Position numbers and translations under genes: made by a program
Notes under the pieces: model-generated
The model's input: the letters and a program-made list of their open reading frames with translations, nothing else
Database searches by the model: none
What the model was told of the DNA's origin: nothing
Shown here: one piece after another, positions 50,832 to 59,685 of the stretch
Numbering within the stretch: the first letter of the stretch is position 1
How the letters are laid out: each line of letters begins with the position of its first letter
Assembly: GCF_020532625.1 (NCBI RefSeq)
Contig: NZ_JAJAUY010000013.1
Coordinates: forward strand, 19,721 to 83,720
DNA: 64,000 nucleotides
Source of the DNA: Streptomyces antimicrobicus
GTDB taxonomy: Bacteria > Actinomycetota > Actinomycetes > Streptomycetales > Streptomycetaceae
Direction of reading: 5' to 3'

Positions 50832-51614
50832 TCAGTCCACCTCCCGGCGGCCGATCACCACCGTGGCGTGGAGGTCCTCCGAGCTCGTGGCGCGGACCGA
50901 CAGGCCCGCGGCGGTCAGGGCGGCCGCGGTGGACGGGGACTGGCGGGCGCTCGTCTCGATCAGCAGGTGACCGCCCGGCGCCAGCCAGGCCGGGGCCCCC
51001 TCGGCGACGCGGCGCTGGACGTCCAGGCCGTCCGGGCCGCCGTCCAGGGCGGTGCGCGGCTCGTGGTCGCGGGCCTCCGGCGGGAGCAGGCCGATGGCGT
51101 CCGTGGGGACGTACGGCGCGTTGACCACCAGGACGTCCACCCGGCCGCGCAGCGACGGCGGCAGGGCGTCGTACAGATCGCCCTCGTGCACCCGGCCGCC
51201 GACCGGGGCGACGTTGCGGCGGGCGTAGGAGGCGGCGACCGGGTCGATGTCCGCGGCGTGCAGCTCGACCGTGCCGCCCAGCTCCGCCGCGACGGCCGCG
51301 CCGATCGCGCCGACCCCGCAGCACAGGTCCAGCACCACCGCGCCGGGCCGGGCCAGGCCCGCCGCCTCCTGGACGAGGAACTCCGTGCGCCGGCGCGGCA
51401 CGAACACCCCCTCGCCCACCGCCATCCGCAGCCCGCAGAACTGCGCCCAGCCCACCACGTGCTCCAGCGGCTCACCGGCCACCCGCCGCGCCACCAGCGC
51501 GGCCAGCTCCGCCTCGTCGGCGGCGGCCGAGGCCAGCAGCTCGGCCTCCTCCTCGGCGAACACGCAGCCCGCCGCGCGGAGCGCGTCGACGACCGGCGTG
51601 TGGATTCCTGTCAT
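50832..51614 (-). CDS. PrmC/HemK-related putative protein-glutamine methyltransferase
   Basis: A 260-residue class I methyltransferase of the PrmC-related subgroup. SAM motif VLDLCCGVGAIGAAVA; acidic strand-2 residue in HAADIDPVAA. The catalytic N-P-P-Y motif of PrmC/HemK reads NAPYVP instead, a feature of the paralogous PrmC-related subfamily rather than of release-factor methyltransferase proper. The substrate is therefore uncertain. It lies 31 nt downstream of the Eis-like gene, same strand. Confidence 0.82.
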   Translation of the reverse strand: MTGIHTPVVDALRAAGCVFAEEEAELLASAAADEAELAALVARRVAGEPLEHVVGWAQFCGLRMAVGEGVFVPRRRTEFLVQEAAGLARPGAVVLDLCCGVGAIGAAVAAELGGTVELHAADIDPVAASYARRNVAPVGGRVHEGDLYDALPPSLRGRVDVLVVNAPYVPTDAIGLLPPEARDHEPRTALDGGPDGLDVQRRVAEGAPAWLAPGGHLLIETSARQSPSTAAALTAAGLSVRATSSEDLHATVVIGRREVD

Positions 51615-51645
51615 GTCCTGTCCACCCTCCCTCGCGTCCGTCCCG

Positions 51646-52899
51646 TCAGAAGATGTCCGGGCACCACGGACGCCGGGCCGTACGGAAGACCACGTCCGCC
51701 AGCGCCGCCGCGCCGGGCCGTTCCTCGGCGACCCGGCCGAGGGCCGCGAGCCGCACCACCGAGCCCTCGCCGAGGTAGAGCGCGCCCAGTTCCGCCACGT
51801 CCAGGCGCAGGTCCGCCGGGACCGTGTCGGGCACGGCCTCGCACTCCCCCGCCGCCGCGTCGAGCCGGAACCGGCCGCCGGACAGGCCGCTCCGGTCGGT
51901 CACGTCCAGCACCAGCGTGCCCGGCGCCTCGTACGTACGGGCCGACAGCGCGGCCGGGACGTCCAGCAGCCGCACCCACAGGTGGTCGGCCGCGGTGAGC
52001 GTGCGCGCGGCGCGCGGGTCGGGCAGGAGGTCCGGCAGGAGGTCGTCGGGGGCGCGGTAGCCGGTGCGCACCTTCATCACCCAGTCCATGGAGCACACGT
52101 AGTGCCACAGCGCGCGCTCCGCGTCCGGGGTGGCCGCCAGCAGCTCGTGGACGGTCAGGGTGTTCAGTGGGATCTTGGCGTCGGTCCACGTCTCGTCGGT
52201 GGTGTACGCGACGTAGCCGTCGACGCTGCCCCCGGGCGAGCGGTAGGCCGCGAACAACTGGCCGGTCCACGGCCGGAAGGACGGCCGGTCCAGGCCGGTC
52301 GCCTGGTTCCACACCCACCAGCCGCGGCGGACCACGCCCGCCCGGCCCGCGCCCAGCCGCTCCAGCAGCTCCGGGCCGAACTCCCGTACGTCCGCGGGCT
52401 CCACGAAGTCGATCCGCCCGCCGCACTCCGGCCGGGCCCAGCGCCGGTCCAGCCCGGCCCGGCTGACGTCGACCTCCCACTCCACCAGCGAGGTGGCGGG
52501 GCCGTAGCCGTAGCGCCCGTAGATCGGGTACTCGGCGGCGATCAGCGTGGAGACCACTTCCCCGCGCTGCCGCGCGGCGGTGAGCTCGTCGGCCATCATC
52601 CGGCTCAGCAGGCCCTGGCGGCGGTGGGTGGCCAGCACGGAGACGTTGGTGACGGCGCTGGCGGCGACCCGGGCGCCGCCGGGCACCGCCAGGTCCTGCG
52701 CGAAGCTGCGGAACGTGGCCACCAGGCGGCCGGTGTCCCGGTCGAACGCGCCGCGCACCCGGTCGAGGTCGGTCCACTTCAGCCGGGTGGTGACGTCCTC
52801 GGGCGTGACCTGCGGGGGGTTGAGGAAACCGATGTGGTTGGCCCGGAACCAGTCGGGGAACTCGGATTCGGTGATCAGCCTGACGTCAGCGTCGCTCAT
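51646..52899 (-). CDS. Eis-like GNAT acetyltransferase (tandem GNAT + SCP2-like)
   Basis: A 417-residue protein with the Eis architecture. The N-terminal GNAT domain carries the acetyl-CoA loop [17 protein letters not shown], then [17 protein letters not shown] second GNAT-like half and a C-terminal sterol-carrier-type domain follow. Eis enzymes acetylate amines of aminoglycosides and peptides at multiple positions. The chemistry is supported; the physiological substrate is unknown. ATG giving MSDADVRL. Confidence 0.87.
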   Translation of the reverse strand: MSDADVRLITESEFPDWFRANHIGFLNPPQVTPEDVTTRLKWTDLDRVRGAFDRDTGRLVATFRSFAQDLAVPGGARVAASAVTNVSVLATHRRQGLLSRMMADELTAARQRGEVVSTLIAAEYPIYGRYGYGPATSLVEWEVDVSRAGLDRRWARPECGGRIDFVEPADVREFGPELLERLGAGRAGVVRRGWWVWNQATGLDRPSFRPWTGQLFAAYRSPGGSVDGYVAYTTDETWTDAKIPLNTLTVHELLAATPDAERALWHYVCSMDWVMKVRTGYRAPDDLLPDLLPDPRAARTLTAADHLWVRLLDVPAALSARTYEAPGTLVLDVTDRSGLSGGRFRLDAAAGECEAVPDTVPADLRLDVAELGALYLGEGSVVRLAALGRVAEERPGAAALADVVFRTARRPWCPDIF

Positions 52900-53051
52900 G
52901 AGCCGCACGCTAACCGCCGGTTCGCCGCGCGTCGCCTGAATATCGGGCGGCGGCCGCTTGCCGCGACGCGGCGGCCGCCGCTCGCCGCGACCGGGCGGCC
53001 GCCGCTGCCGCGACCGGGGCCCAGGGCGCCCGCGCCGGCCCGCCGCGCGCC

Positions 53052-53693
53052 CTACGCCAGCAGGTCGTCCACCTGGGCCTCGCCCTCCCGGTAGCGCCGG
53101 GTGATCTCCTTGCTGCAGTCGTCGGCCAGCCGTTGGAGCTGCTGCCGCCGCCGCGAGACCTGCTGCTCGTAGCCGGTCAGCCGGGCCATCGCCTCGTGCA
53201 GTTCGCCGTCCGTTCGGGCGTCGAGGTCGGACAGCTCCACGTCGGCCAGCATCTCGGCGGCCAGCCGCCGGAACTCCTCGCTCTGCGGGGTCCCCAGCGT
53301 CACGTGGCGGGCGGAGGCGCTGCGCCGCGACGGCGCGTCCGCGAGGATCTCCGAGAGCCGGTCCACGACGGGCGGTTCGTACACCGCGGGCGCCTCCGGG
53401 TCGGCCCGGCGCGCCAGTTCGGCCCGCAGGATGTCGATCCGGCCCTGGAGCAGCCGCCGTACGTAACTGAGGTCGGCCTCGTCGCGCTGCGCGTCCCGCC
53501 GCAGCGCCCGCAGCTCGGGCAGGCCGAGCGCGGTGACGGCCACGGCGGCGCCCGGCGCGGGCGGCGCGCACGCGGTGCCCCGCTGCGCGGGCGGTCGGAC
53601 CGCGGCAGCCGGAGGATGCGGGGCCGCCGAGACGGCGGATCCAGCGGGCGCGGGTGAGGTGTCCGTGCCGGTGCCAGTACCAGAAGTAGTCAT
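53052..53693 (-). CDS. rsiG: RsiG, c-di-GMP-dependent anti-sigma factor for WhiG
   Basis: A 213-residue protein. A disordered Ala/Pro-rich N-terminus of about 55 residues precedes an antiparallel coiled coil. Two exact copies of the c-di-GMP-binding signature E-x3-S-x2-R-x3-Q-x3-D are present: [16 protein letters not shown] in helix 1 and [16 protein letters not shown] in helix 2. In Streptomyces, RsiG bound to a c-di-GMP dimer sequesters the sporulation sigma factor WhiG. The presence of both motifs makes the call strong. ATG at 53693; divergent from dtd. Confidence 0.95.
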   Translation of the reverse strand: MTTSGTGTGTDTSPAPAGSAVSAAPHPPAAAVRPPAQRGTACAPPAPGAAVAVTALGLPELRALRRDAQRDEADLSYVRRLLQGRIDILRAELARRADPEAPAVYEPPVVDRLSEILADAPSRRSASARHVTLGTPQSEEFRRLAAEMLADVELSDLDARTDGELHEAMARLTGYEQQVSRRRQQLQRLADDCSKEITRRYREGEAQVDDLLA

Positions 53694-53824
53694 CAGAACG
53701 TGTCCGTCCCCTCGACCGGTGCGGGAGCACCGCCTGTACGCATCGTGCCACTGACCGTGGTGCCGGTGCAGTCCCACGCCACCCGATCGGCCCCGGACGG
53801 GTGCACGCCTGGTACACAGGTGGT

Positions 53825-54250
<426 letters not shown>

Positions 54251-54264
54251 CGCCGGCCCCGCCG

Positions 54265-55230
54265 CTACGGCGCGACCACGACCTCCTGCGCCGCCGCGGT
54301 CTGCCCGGCCAGCAGCGGAGCGTCGACCGGCACGTTCCGCTTCACCAGCGCCAGGGCGATCGGGCCGAGTTCGTGGTGGCGGGCCGCGGTGGTGACGAAG
54401 CCCAGCTGGCGGCCCTCCGCGCCGTCGGCGGCCAGCCGGACCGGCGCGCCGTGCGGCGGCAGGTGCACCTCGGAGCCGTCCAGGTGCAGGAAGACCAGCC
54501 GGCGCGGCGGCTTGCCCAGGTTGTGGACGCGGGCGACCGTCTCCTGACCGCGGTAGCAGCCCTTCTGCAGATGCACGGCGGTACCGATCCAGCCCAGCTC
54601 GTGCGGGATCGTCCGGTGGTCGGTCTCCAGGCCCAGCCGCGGCCGGTGCGCCTCGACGCGCAGGGCCTCGTACGCCAGCAGCCCGGCGGCCGGACCGTGG
54701 GCGGCCGCGAACGCCTCCAGCTCGGCGCGCGGCAGGAACACGTCGCGGCCGAACGCGGTCTCCCGCACCACGTGCTCCTTGTCCGGCTCCGCGACGGACC
54801 CGGCGGGCAGGTGGACGACGGCGAAGTCGGCGGTGCGGTCGGCGACCTCGACCCGGTAGAAGAACTTCATCGACTCCAGGTAGGCGATCAGCGCCTCCTG
54901 CGTCCCCGGCTCCACGTGCGCCCACACCGTCTCGCCGTCGTCCACGAGGTAGAGCGCGTGCTCGATGTGCCCGTTCGCGGACAGGATCAGCGCCTCGGTG
55001 GCCCGGCCGGGCGGCAGTTCCGTCATGTGCTGGGTGAGCAGCAGGTGCAGCCAGCTCAGCCGCTCCGGTCCGGAGACGGTGACGACACCGCGGTGCGAGA
55101 GGTCCACGAAACCACGGCCGTCCGCGAGGGCGCGCTGCTCACCGAACAGTTCGCCGTAGTGGGCGGCGACGCCCTCGTCACGGCCTTCGGCCGCCACGGC
55201 GCCGGGAAGATTGAGCAAAGGGCTGGTCAT
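54265..55230 (-). CDS. ygfZ: YgfZ/GcvT-type folate-binding Fe-S cluster protein
   Basis: A 321-residue protein of the GcvT fold used in Fe-S cluster assembly or repair. The diagnostic motif KGCYRGQETVARV, with the conserved Cys, lies at about residues 226-238. The GcvT core shows RGVVTVSGPERLSWLHLLLTQHM near the N-terminus. TAGGCT ends seven nt before the ATG, so a leaderless transcript starts just downstream of nur even though the genes are only 21 nt apart. Confidence 0.92.
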   Translation of the reverse strand: MTSPLLNLPGAVAAEGRDEGVAAHYGELFGEQRALADGRGFVDLSHRGVVTVSGPERLSWLHLLLTQHMTELPPGRATEALILSANGHIEHALYLVDDGETVWAHVEPGTQEALIAYLESMKFFYRVEVADRTADFAVVHLPAGSVAEPDKEHVVRETAFGRDVFLPRAELEAFAAAHGPAAGLLAYEALRVEAHRPRLGLETDHRTIPHELGWIGTAVHLQKGCYRGQETVARVHNLGKPPRRLVFLHLDGSEVHLPPHGAPVRLAADGAEGRQLGFVTTAARHHELGPIALALVKRNVPVDAPLLAGQTAAAQEVVVAP

Positions 55231-55251
55231 GCGCCCAAGCCTACGACTGTC

Positions 55252-55737
55252 CTACGAGGCGCCCGCCGAGGTCCCCGCCGAAGGGTCGTCGGACGGGTCC
55301 GCCGCGTGGTCCGCCCGGTGGGCGGCGGCGCAGCCGCGGCAGCGCCCGAAGATCGCGAAGTGCTTCATGTCGGTCTCGAAGCCGAAGGTGGCGCGCAGGG
55401 TGGCGGTGAAGTCGGAGGCGATGTCCTGATCGGCCTCGATCACCTCCTGGCAGTCCCGGCACACCAGGTGGATGTGGTGGTGCCGGTCGGCGAGGTGGTA
55501 GGTGGGCGCGCCGTGCCCGAGGTGGGCGTGCGAGACGAGGCCCAGCTCCTCCAGGAGTTCCAGCGTGCGGTAGACGGTGGAGATGTTCACCCCGGAGGCG
55601 GTCTTGCGCACCTCGACGAGGATGTCGTCGGGGGTGGCGTGCTCCAGGGTGTCGACGGCCTCCAGGACAAGCTGACGCTGCGGCGTCAGCCGGTAGCCGC
55701 GCTGTCGCAGGTCGCTCTTCCAGTCGGTGCTCACCAC
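55252..55737 (-). CDS. nur: Nickel-responsive Fur-family regulator Nur
   Basis: A 161-residue Fur-family repressor that controls nickel uptake and the Ni/Fe superoxide dismutases in Streptomyces. The DNA-binding half begins RQRGYRLTPQRQLVLEAV. The Nur metal ligands are all in place by direct count: H33, H86, H88 and H90 (M-site) and H70, H72 and H126 (nickel site). CxxC pairs at C93/C96 and near the C-terminus fit a structural site. TACACT ends six nt before the GTG: leaderless pattern. The Ser/Ala/Asp-rich tail is longer than I expect. Confidence 0.94.
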   Translation of the reverse strand: MVSTDWKSDLRQRGYRLTPQRQLVLEAVDTLEHATPDDILVEVRKTASGVNISTVYRTLELLEELGLVSHAHLGHGAPTYHLADRHHHIHLVCRDCQEVIEADQDIASDFTATLRATFGFETDMKHFAIFGRCRGCAAAHRADHAADPSDDPSAGTSAGAS

Positions 55738-55754
55738 GGGGTCAGTGTAAAGGC

Positions 55755-55792
55755 GGCAGGGGCCGGCCGGGTGTCCCCGGCCGGCCCCTGCC
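55755..55792 (-). terminator. Terminator between nitrobindin gene and nur
   Basis: A perfect stem of about 17 bp (55755-55771 / 55776-55792) with a 4-nt loop, 42 nt after the nitrobindin stop. Confidence 0.85.
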
Positions 55793-55833
55793 GAAAGCCT
55801 CGTGGATCGTGCGACCGCGTGGCCGCGTCCGGC

Positions 55834-56406
55834 TCAGCGGAAGAAGGCGATGCCGTCGTCCGGCATGTCGGGGAGGTTGCGCGCCATCTCGGCGACCTCC
55901 TCCGGCGAGACGACCTTCTTGAGCTGGGCCGACATGTACGGACGCAGCTCGACGTCCGGCGTGGCCTTCTCGCCGACCCACATCAGGTCGCCCTTGACGT
56001 AGCCGTAGAGCCGCTTGCCACCGCTGTACGGGCCGGAGGCCGCGGTGCGGGCCATGGCGTCGGTGACCAGGTCGATCTGCGGCTTGCCGTCGGCCAGCTC
56101 GCCGTACCAGACCTCGACGACGCCCTGGTCGCGGACCATGACGATCTCGACCTTGCGCTCCGTGTCGATGCGCCAGTAGCCGGACTCCGACTCCAGGGGC
56201 CGGACCTTGTTGCCCTCGGTGTCGAGGACCCAGGTGCGGGAGGAGTACTCCAGGAAGTCCCGGCCGTCGTGCCGGAAGACGACCTCCTGGCCGAAGTTGC
56301 ACTTCTCGTCACCGGGGAAGTCGAAGACGCCCGCGCCCTCCCAGGTACCGAGGAGGAAGGCGAGGGGGACGAGGCCCGGGTTCAGGTCGGACGGAATCTG
56401 GATCAT
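55834..56406 (-). CDS. Nitrobindin-like haem protein (FABP/DUF1794 family)
   Basis: A 190-residue beta-barrel protein. The N-terminal signature LAFLLGTWEGAGVF is the GTWxGxG motif of bacterial nitrobindins, which bind ferric haem and isomerise peroxynitrite. Later barrel strands include GYWRID, EIVMVRDQGVVEVWYG and LYGYVKGDLMWV. Proximity to redox regulators fits a nitrosative-stress role, which is inferred from the family. Confidence 0.87.
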   Translation of the reverse strand: MIQIPSDLNPGLVPLAFLLGTWEGAGVFDFPGDEKCNFGQEVVFRHDGRDFLEYSSRTWVLDTEGNKVRPLESESGYWRIDTERKVEIVMVRDQGVVEVWYGELADGKPQIDLVTDAMARTAASGPYSGGKRLYGYVKGDLMWVGEKATPDVELRPYMSAQLKKVVSPEEVAEMARNLPDMPDDGIAFFR

Positions 56407-56465
56407 GGGTGGCAGCTCAGGCGATCTGTAGAGAGGGGTCCGGGGCGGTCACGGCGACCGGTGGG

Positions 56466-56567
56466 TCAGCGCTGACCCTGGTAGAGCTTCTTCACGGCCA
56501 GGCCGGTGAAGGCGAGGACGCCGACGCAGACCAGGACCAGCAGGGAGGTGAAGAATGCCTCAAGCAC
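56466..56567 (-). CDS. 33-residue single-pass membrane microprotein
   Basis: GTG start with GAGGAG about seven nt upstream, then a 33-residue peptide. It begins MLEAFFTS, continues with one membrane helix (LLVLVCVGVLAFTGLAV) and ends KKLYQGQR. The basic C-terminus would be cytoplasmic. It lies 59 nt before the nitrobindin ATG on the same strand, so it may be co-transcribed. Gene finders usually miss ORFs this short. Support comes from the ribosome site, the membrane helix and actinobacterial codon bias; function unknown. Confidence 0.62.
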   Translation of the reverse strand: MLEAFFTSLLVLVCVGVLAFTGLAVKKLYQGQR

Positions 56568-56688
56568 GGGGTGCTCCTCGGAAGGGTTCGTCGGTTCCTC
56601 CAGGATCGCCCGGAGGAAGGCAAGGGGCCGGTCCCCAGCCTACTGGCCCCGGGACCGGCCCACTCTGTGAGGTACGCCGTAGCGACGA

Positions 56689-57579
56689 TCAGCGCAGCAG
56701 CTGCTCCTGGAGGATCACGGCCTGCCGCACCGGCACGCCCGGCACCTCGCCCTTGCGGGTCTGGACGATCACGGCCTGCACGTCACCGGACTGGACGCAG
56801 CCGAGCTTGGTGTGCTCGTCGCCGGCGGGCAGGGGCTCCTGGTAGACCCGCACCTTGACGGCGACGGTCGCCGCGCCGCCCGGCCGCTCGCCCTCGTGAC
56901 GGCCCCACTCCACGTCCTCCTCCAGGGCCGCAGCCCCGGCGACCTTGGCGTGGAAGGTGCAGCCGGTGAAGGTGTCCACGAACCCCGAGGACGCGAAGCG
57001 CAGCAGGTAGACGTGGGTGCGCGTGCCGTCGGGCATGGTCCAGCCGCGGCCGACGATCTGGCGCAGGCCCTCGTGGGACAGCGTGTCCCTCAGCTTGGGG
57101 CGCTCCTCGGCGGAGTACTCCTCCAGGAAGCCGTCGAGCGGGACCACGCCGTCCTTGTCGGCCTTGACCGAGGCGTCGGGCGCGGAGCCCCGCGGGGCCG
57201 GCAGCAGCAGCTGGCTCAGGGCCGCGTAGTGGAGGCCGTCCCGGTTGTCGGGCGCGAAGGGCAGCGGGGCGCCCGCGGGGAGGGCGGGCTTGGTGAGGGC
57301 GGGGTAGTCCCAGCGTCCGTCGCCGGCGGTGGCCAGCCCGGGGACGTCGGTGCGGTCGGCGCGGGTGATCCCGTACGCGACCCCGGCGCCGGCCACCGCG
57401 AAGACGACCGCGGCGGCCGTCCACCGCAGGGCGGCGCGCAGCCCGCGGCGCTGCGCGGGCGCGGCGGGCGCGGGTTCGGGCAGCTCCGGGCCGGCGGGCG
57501 CGGGGTCGGGCAGCTCCGGGCCGGCGGGCGCGGGGTCGGGCAGCTCCGGGCCGGCGGCGGTGGTGGACTGCTCGGTCAT
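56689..57579 (-). CDS. Single-pass membrane protein, third gene of a paralogous operon
   Basis: A 296-residue protein. A cytoplasmic N-terminal tail contains three 10-residue repeats of GPELPDPAPA type, then one membrane segment (AAVVFAVAGAGVAYGI) and an extracytoplasmic domain of about 220 residues with two or three Cys (FTGCTFH, KLGCVQSG). No enzyme motif is visible. Its ATG overlaps the stop of the preceding gene by four nt. The two upstream genes have the same layout and length, so the three look like diverged duplicates forming one complex. Confidence 0.72.
   Translation of the reverse strand: MTEQSTTAAGPELPDPAPAGPELPDPAPAGPELPEPAPAAPAQRRGLRAALRWTAAAVVFAVAGAGVAYGITRADRTDVPGLATAGDGRWDYPALTKPALPAGAPLPFAPDNRDGLHYAALSQLLLPAPRGSAPDASVKADKDGVVPLDGFLEEYSAEERPKLRDTLSHEGLRQIVGRGWTMPDGTRTHVYLLRFASSGFVDTFTGCTFHAKVAGAAALEEDVEWGRHEGERPGGAATVAVKVRVYQEPLPAGDEHTKLGCVQSGDVQAVIVQTRKGEVPGVPVRQAVILQEQLLR
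57471..57560. repeat. Three tandem 30-bp repeats
   Basis: Three near-identical 30-bp units (CGGGGTCGGGCAGCTCCGGG plus ten bases) encode the GPELPDPAPA repeats in the N-terminal tail of the protein at 56689-57579. Confidence 0.9.
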
Positions 57580-58385
57580 ACGGACTCCCCCGGGGACTTC
57601 ATGTGGTTCAGCTGCCGCTGGAAGAGCTCGGCGGCCTTGCCGGCGTCGAACGGCTTGCCCCCGTAGGCGCGGAAGCGCACCAGGAGATCGCCCTCGACGG
57701 CGACGCACTCCAGGGAGTCGATCTCCTCCTCCTTCTCCCGCCCGACGGCCATGAGCGTGCACTTGGCGGCGGGGAACCCGTCGATCTGCGGCGCCTTGCG
57801 GTCGTCGCCGACGAGCTCCATCACCTTCTTGGTGACCGTGGAGAAGGTGCCGAGGGCCTGCGGGTCCGCCTGGACCAGCTGGACCTCGAAAGCGGTGGGG
57901 TGGTCCACCCGGCGGGTGGTGCCGGTCCCGGCGTAGCTGCGCCCGGCGAGACCCTTGAGCTTCAGCTGGGCCAGCGACTTGTCGCGCTCGGCACGCTGCT
58001 CCGTGGACAGTCCGGTGCGCGCCTCCTTGAACACCTCCACCGCCTTGTCCCCGGAGACGTAGTAGTCGTTGCCGTCGCCTTCGAGGTCGGGGCCGAGGGT
58101 GAACTGCTCGGGGACCGGCAGCAGCTTCGCGGTGAGCGCGTTCGCCGGGACCTTGGCCGGGGTGTGGTCCGGTCGCGGGCCGTCGTTGCCCGGGGTCCAG
58201 TACGCCGTCGGCGCGCTGCGGTCGGCGGTCGCCGCCATCGCCGCGACCGCGCCGCCGGCCGCGGCCAGCAGGGCGACGGCGGCGCCGCCCGCGACGAGCG
58301 CCGTACGCCGCCGGCCCCGCACCGGCTCCTGCACGGCGGGGGCGGGGGTGGGGGTGGGGGCGGCCTCGGGGTGCTGCTCGGTCAC
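57576..58385 (-). CDS. Single-pass membrane protein, second gene of a paralogous operon
   Basis: A 269-residue protein. A short Pro/Thr-rich cytoplasmic tail precedes a membrane segment (TALVAGGAAVALLAAAGGAVAAMA) and an outside domain of about 210 residues. KLLPVPEQFTLGPDLEGDGNDYYVSGDKAVEVFKEAR and two Cys (AAKCTLM, SLECVAV) stand out. No catalytic motif is recognised. GTG start; four-nt overlaps with both neighbours imply coupled translation of all three proteins. Confidence 0.72.
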   Translation of the reverse strand: MTEQHPEAAPTPTPAPAVQEPVRGRRRTALVAGGAAVALLAAAGGAVAAMAATADRSAPTAYWTPGNDGPRPDHTPAKVPANALTAKLLPVPEQFTLGPDLEGDGNDYYVSGDKAVEVFKEARTGLSTEQRAERDKSLAQLKLKGLAGRSYAGTGTTRRVDHPTAFEVQLVQADPQALGTFSTVTKKVMELVGDDRKAPQIDGFPAAKCTLMAVGREKEEEIDSLECVAVEGDLLVRFRAYGGKPFDAGKAAELFQRQLNHMKSPGESV

Positions 58386-59212
58386 AGTCGCTCCATCTGT
58401 CGCTTGGCCAGATCGACGATGTCGCTCTGCGAGACCTTCTTCTTGTGGTCGCGGTACGCGACGAACATGGCGACGTCCGCCCGGCGGCCCACGGCGGAGG
58501 CCAGGTACAGCGGGAGGTAGCCGGGCTCCTCCAGGGGCTTGGAGAACACCCAGGCCCGAGCGAAGTCGGCCGGAACGCCGGGGACCTCCACGCCGTCGTT
58601 GTCCGCGTGGTCGTCCTTGGCCTGGTAGACGGTGTGGTGGTGCTGGAAGGTGTCGGCGCCGGAGCGGTCGCGGAACTGGATGAGCGTGACGTCGACGAAG
58701 ACCGTGCCGTCCACCTCGTACTCCAGCTGCGCGACGCGCCGCACCTTGTTCCTCAGCAGCGATTCCAGGCCGCGGCCGGGCGTCTTGAAGAAGGTGCCGG
58801 CGAACTCGTCCACGGGCACGTCGCGCTTCTGCCTGACCTTGGCCCCTCCCGGCGCGTCGACCAGCAGCTGGACGAGGTCGCCCTCGCTCTTGTGCCAGCG
58901 GTGGGCGTTGACCGACGTGGCGGTCGTCCGCTCGTCCGGCGCCTTCGGCGGCGGGTCGGCCAGGTTCTGCTGGGCCAGCGGCGCCAGCGGGGTGGGCTCG
59001 CGGTCGTACTGGATCGCGTAGCCGGTGACGGCGCCGGCGAGCACGCCGAGGGCGGCCGCCGAGGCGATCAGGACGGTCGTGCGCCGCGCGCCACGCGTGC
59101 CGCGCTCGGCGCGCGGGTCGTGCTCGGCGCGCGGGTCGTGCTCGGCGCGCGGGTCGTGCTGTGCGACCGGAATCGGCGGAGTGTCCGCTTCCGGTGCGGG
59201 TGCGTCTTCCAC
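58382..59212 (-). CDS. Single-pass membrane protein, first gene of a paralogous operon
   Basis: A 276-residue protein. The acidic N-terminal tail has three HDPRAE repeats (18-bp DNA repeats at 59105-59158). A membrane segment (TVLIASAAALGVLAGAVTGYAI) and an outside domain of about 215 residues follow (VDAPGGAKVRQKRDVPVDEF..., YEVDGTVFVDVTLIQFRDR..., ending KKVSQSDIVDLAKRQ). No catalytic motif is seen. GTG at 59212 is preferred because GGGGGG lies six nt upstream; ATG at 59233 or 59239 is possible. Confidence 0.7.
   Translation of the reverse strand: MEDAPAPEADTPPIPVAQHDPRAEHDPRAEHDPRAERGTRGARRTTVLIASAAALGVLAGAVTGYAIQYDREPTPLAPLAQQNLADPPPKAPDERTTATSVNAHRWHKSEGDLVQLLVDAPGGAKVRQKRDVPVDEFAGTFFKTPGRGLESLLRNKVRRVAQLEYEVDGTVFVDVTLIQFRDRSGADTFQHHHTVYQAKDDHADNDGVEVPGVPADFARAWVFSKPLEEPGYLPLYLASAVGRRADVAMFVAYRDHKKKVSQSDIVDLAKRQMERL
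59105..59158. repeat. Three exact tandem 18-bp repeats
   Basis: CTCGGCGCGCGGGTCGTG is repeated three times, at 59105, 59123 and 59141. It encodes the RAEHDP repeats in the N-tail of the protein at 58382-59212. Confidence 0.95.
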
Positions 59213-59302
59213 AGTGGTCCCCCCACAGGACATGGGCACGGGGCCCTTCGCCCGTGCACACGTTTGATTCCTGTGGGTCGGGCAGGGTTGCCCGCCCCGC
59301 GA

Positions 59303-59578
59303 TCACGGTTCGGTCTCTCTGCCCCCGTCCCGCCGCCCGTCCAGCTCGTCCCACCACGCGTCGGACTGCGGGTCCCCGGACGGGTCGTCCCACCACCGGT
59401 CGTCGGGGCCCCGCCGGTTCGCCACCACCGCCGCGACGGGCGGGATCACCATCGCGACGACGCACAGGGCGACCGCCGCCGGCACGGACCACAGCCGCAC
59501 GAAGGTCCAGGCGGAGACGAAGAGGAAGAGACATCCGCCCATCAGCAGGAAGTAGGCGCGCCGGCGCCGGGCGTACAT
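59303..59578 (-). CDS. DUF3099 membrane protein
   Basis: A 91-residue actinobacterial DUF3099 protein: RRRRAYFLLMGGCLFLFVSAWTFVRLW gives the first membrane helix and AAVALCVVAMVIPPVAAVVANRRGP the second. The C-terminal tail is acidic and Trp-rich (DDRWWDDPSGDPQSDAWWDE). Function unknown. TACGCT ends six nt before the ATG; the intervening GGAGAC could also act as a ribosome site. Confidence 0.87.
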   Translation of the reverse strand: MYARRRRAYFLLMGGCLFLFVSAWTFVRLWSVPAAVALCVVAMVIPPVAAVVANRRGPDDRWWDDPSGDPQSDAWWDELDGRRDGGRETEP

Positions 59579-59620
59579 GTCTCCAGCGTAGGACGCGGAC
59601 CCGCATCCGGACAGGACGAA

Positions 59621-59666
59621 GGGCCGCACCCCGTTCCAGTGGCGTCCAACCCCTGGGGTGCGGCCC
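59621..59666 (-). terminator. Terminator of the sulfurtransferase operon
   Basis: A perfect 12-bp stem GGGCCGCACCCC (59621-59632) / complement (59655-59666), starting 20 nt past the DUF1416 stop. Confidence 0.75.
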
Positions 59667-59685
59667 TCCGGCCGGTTCATGAGCC

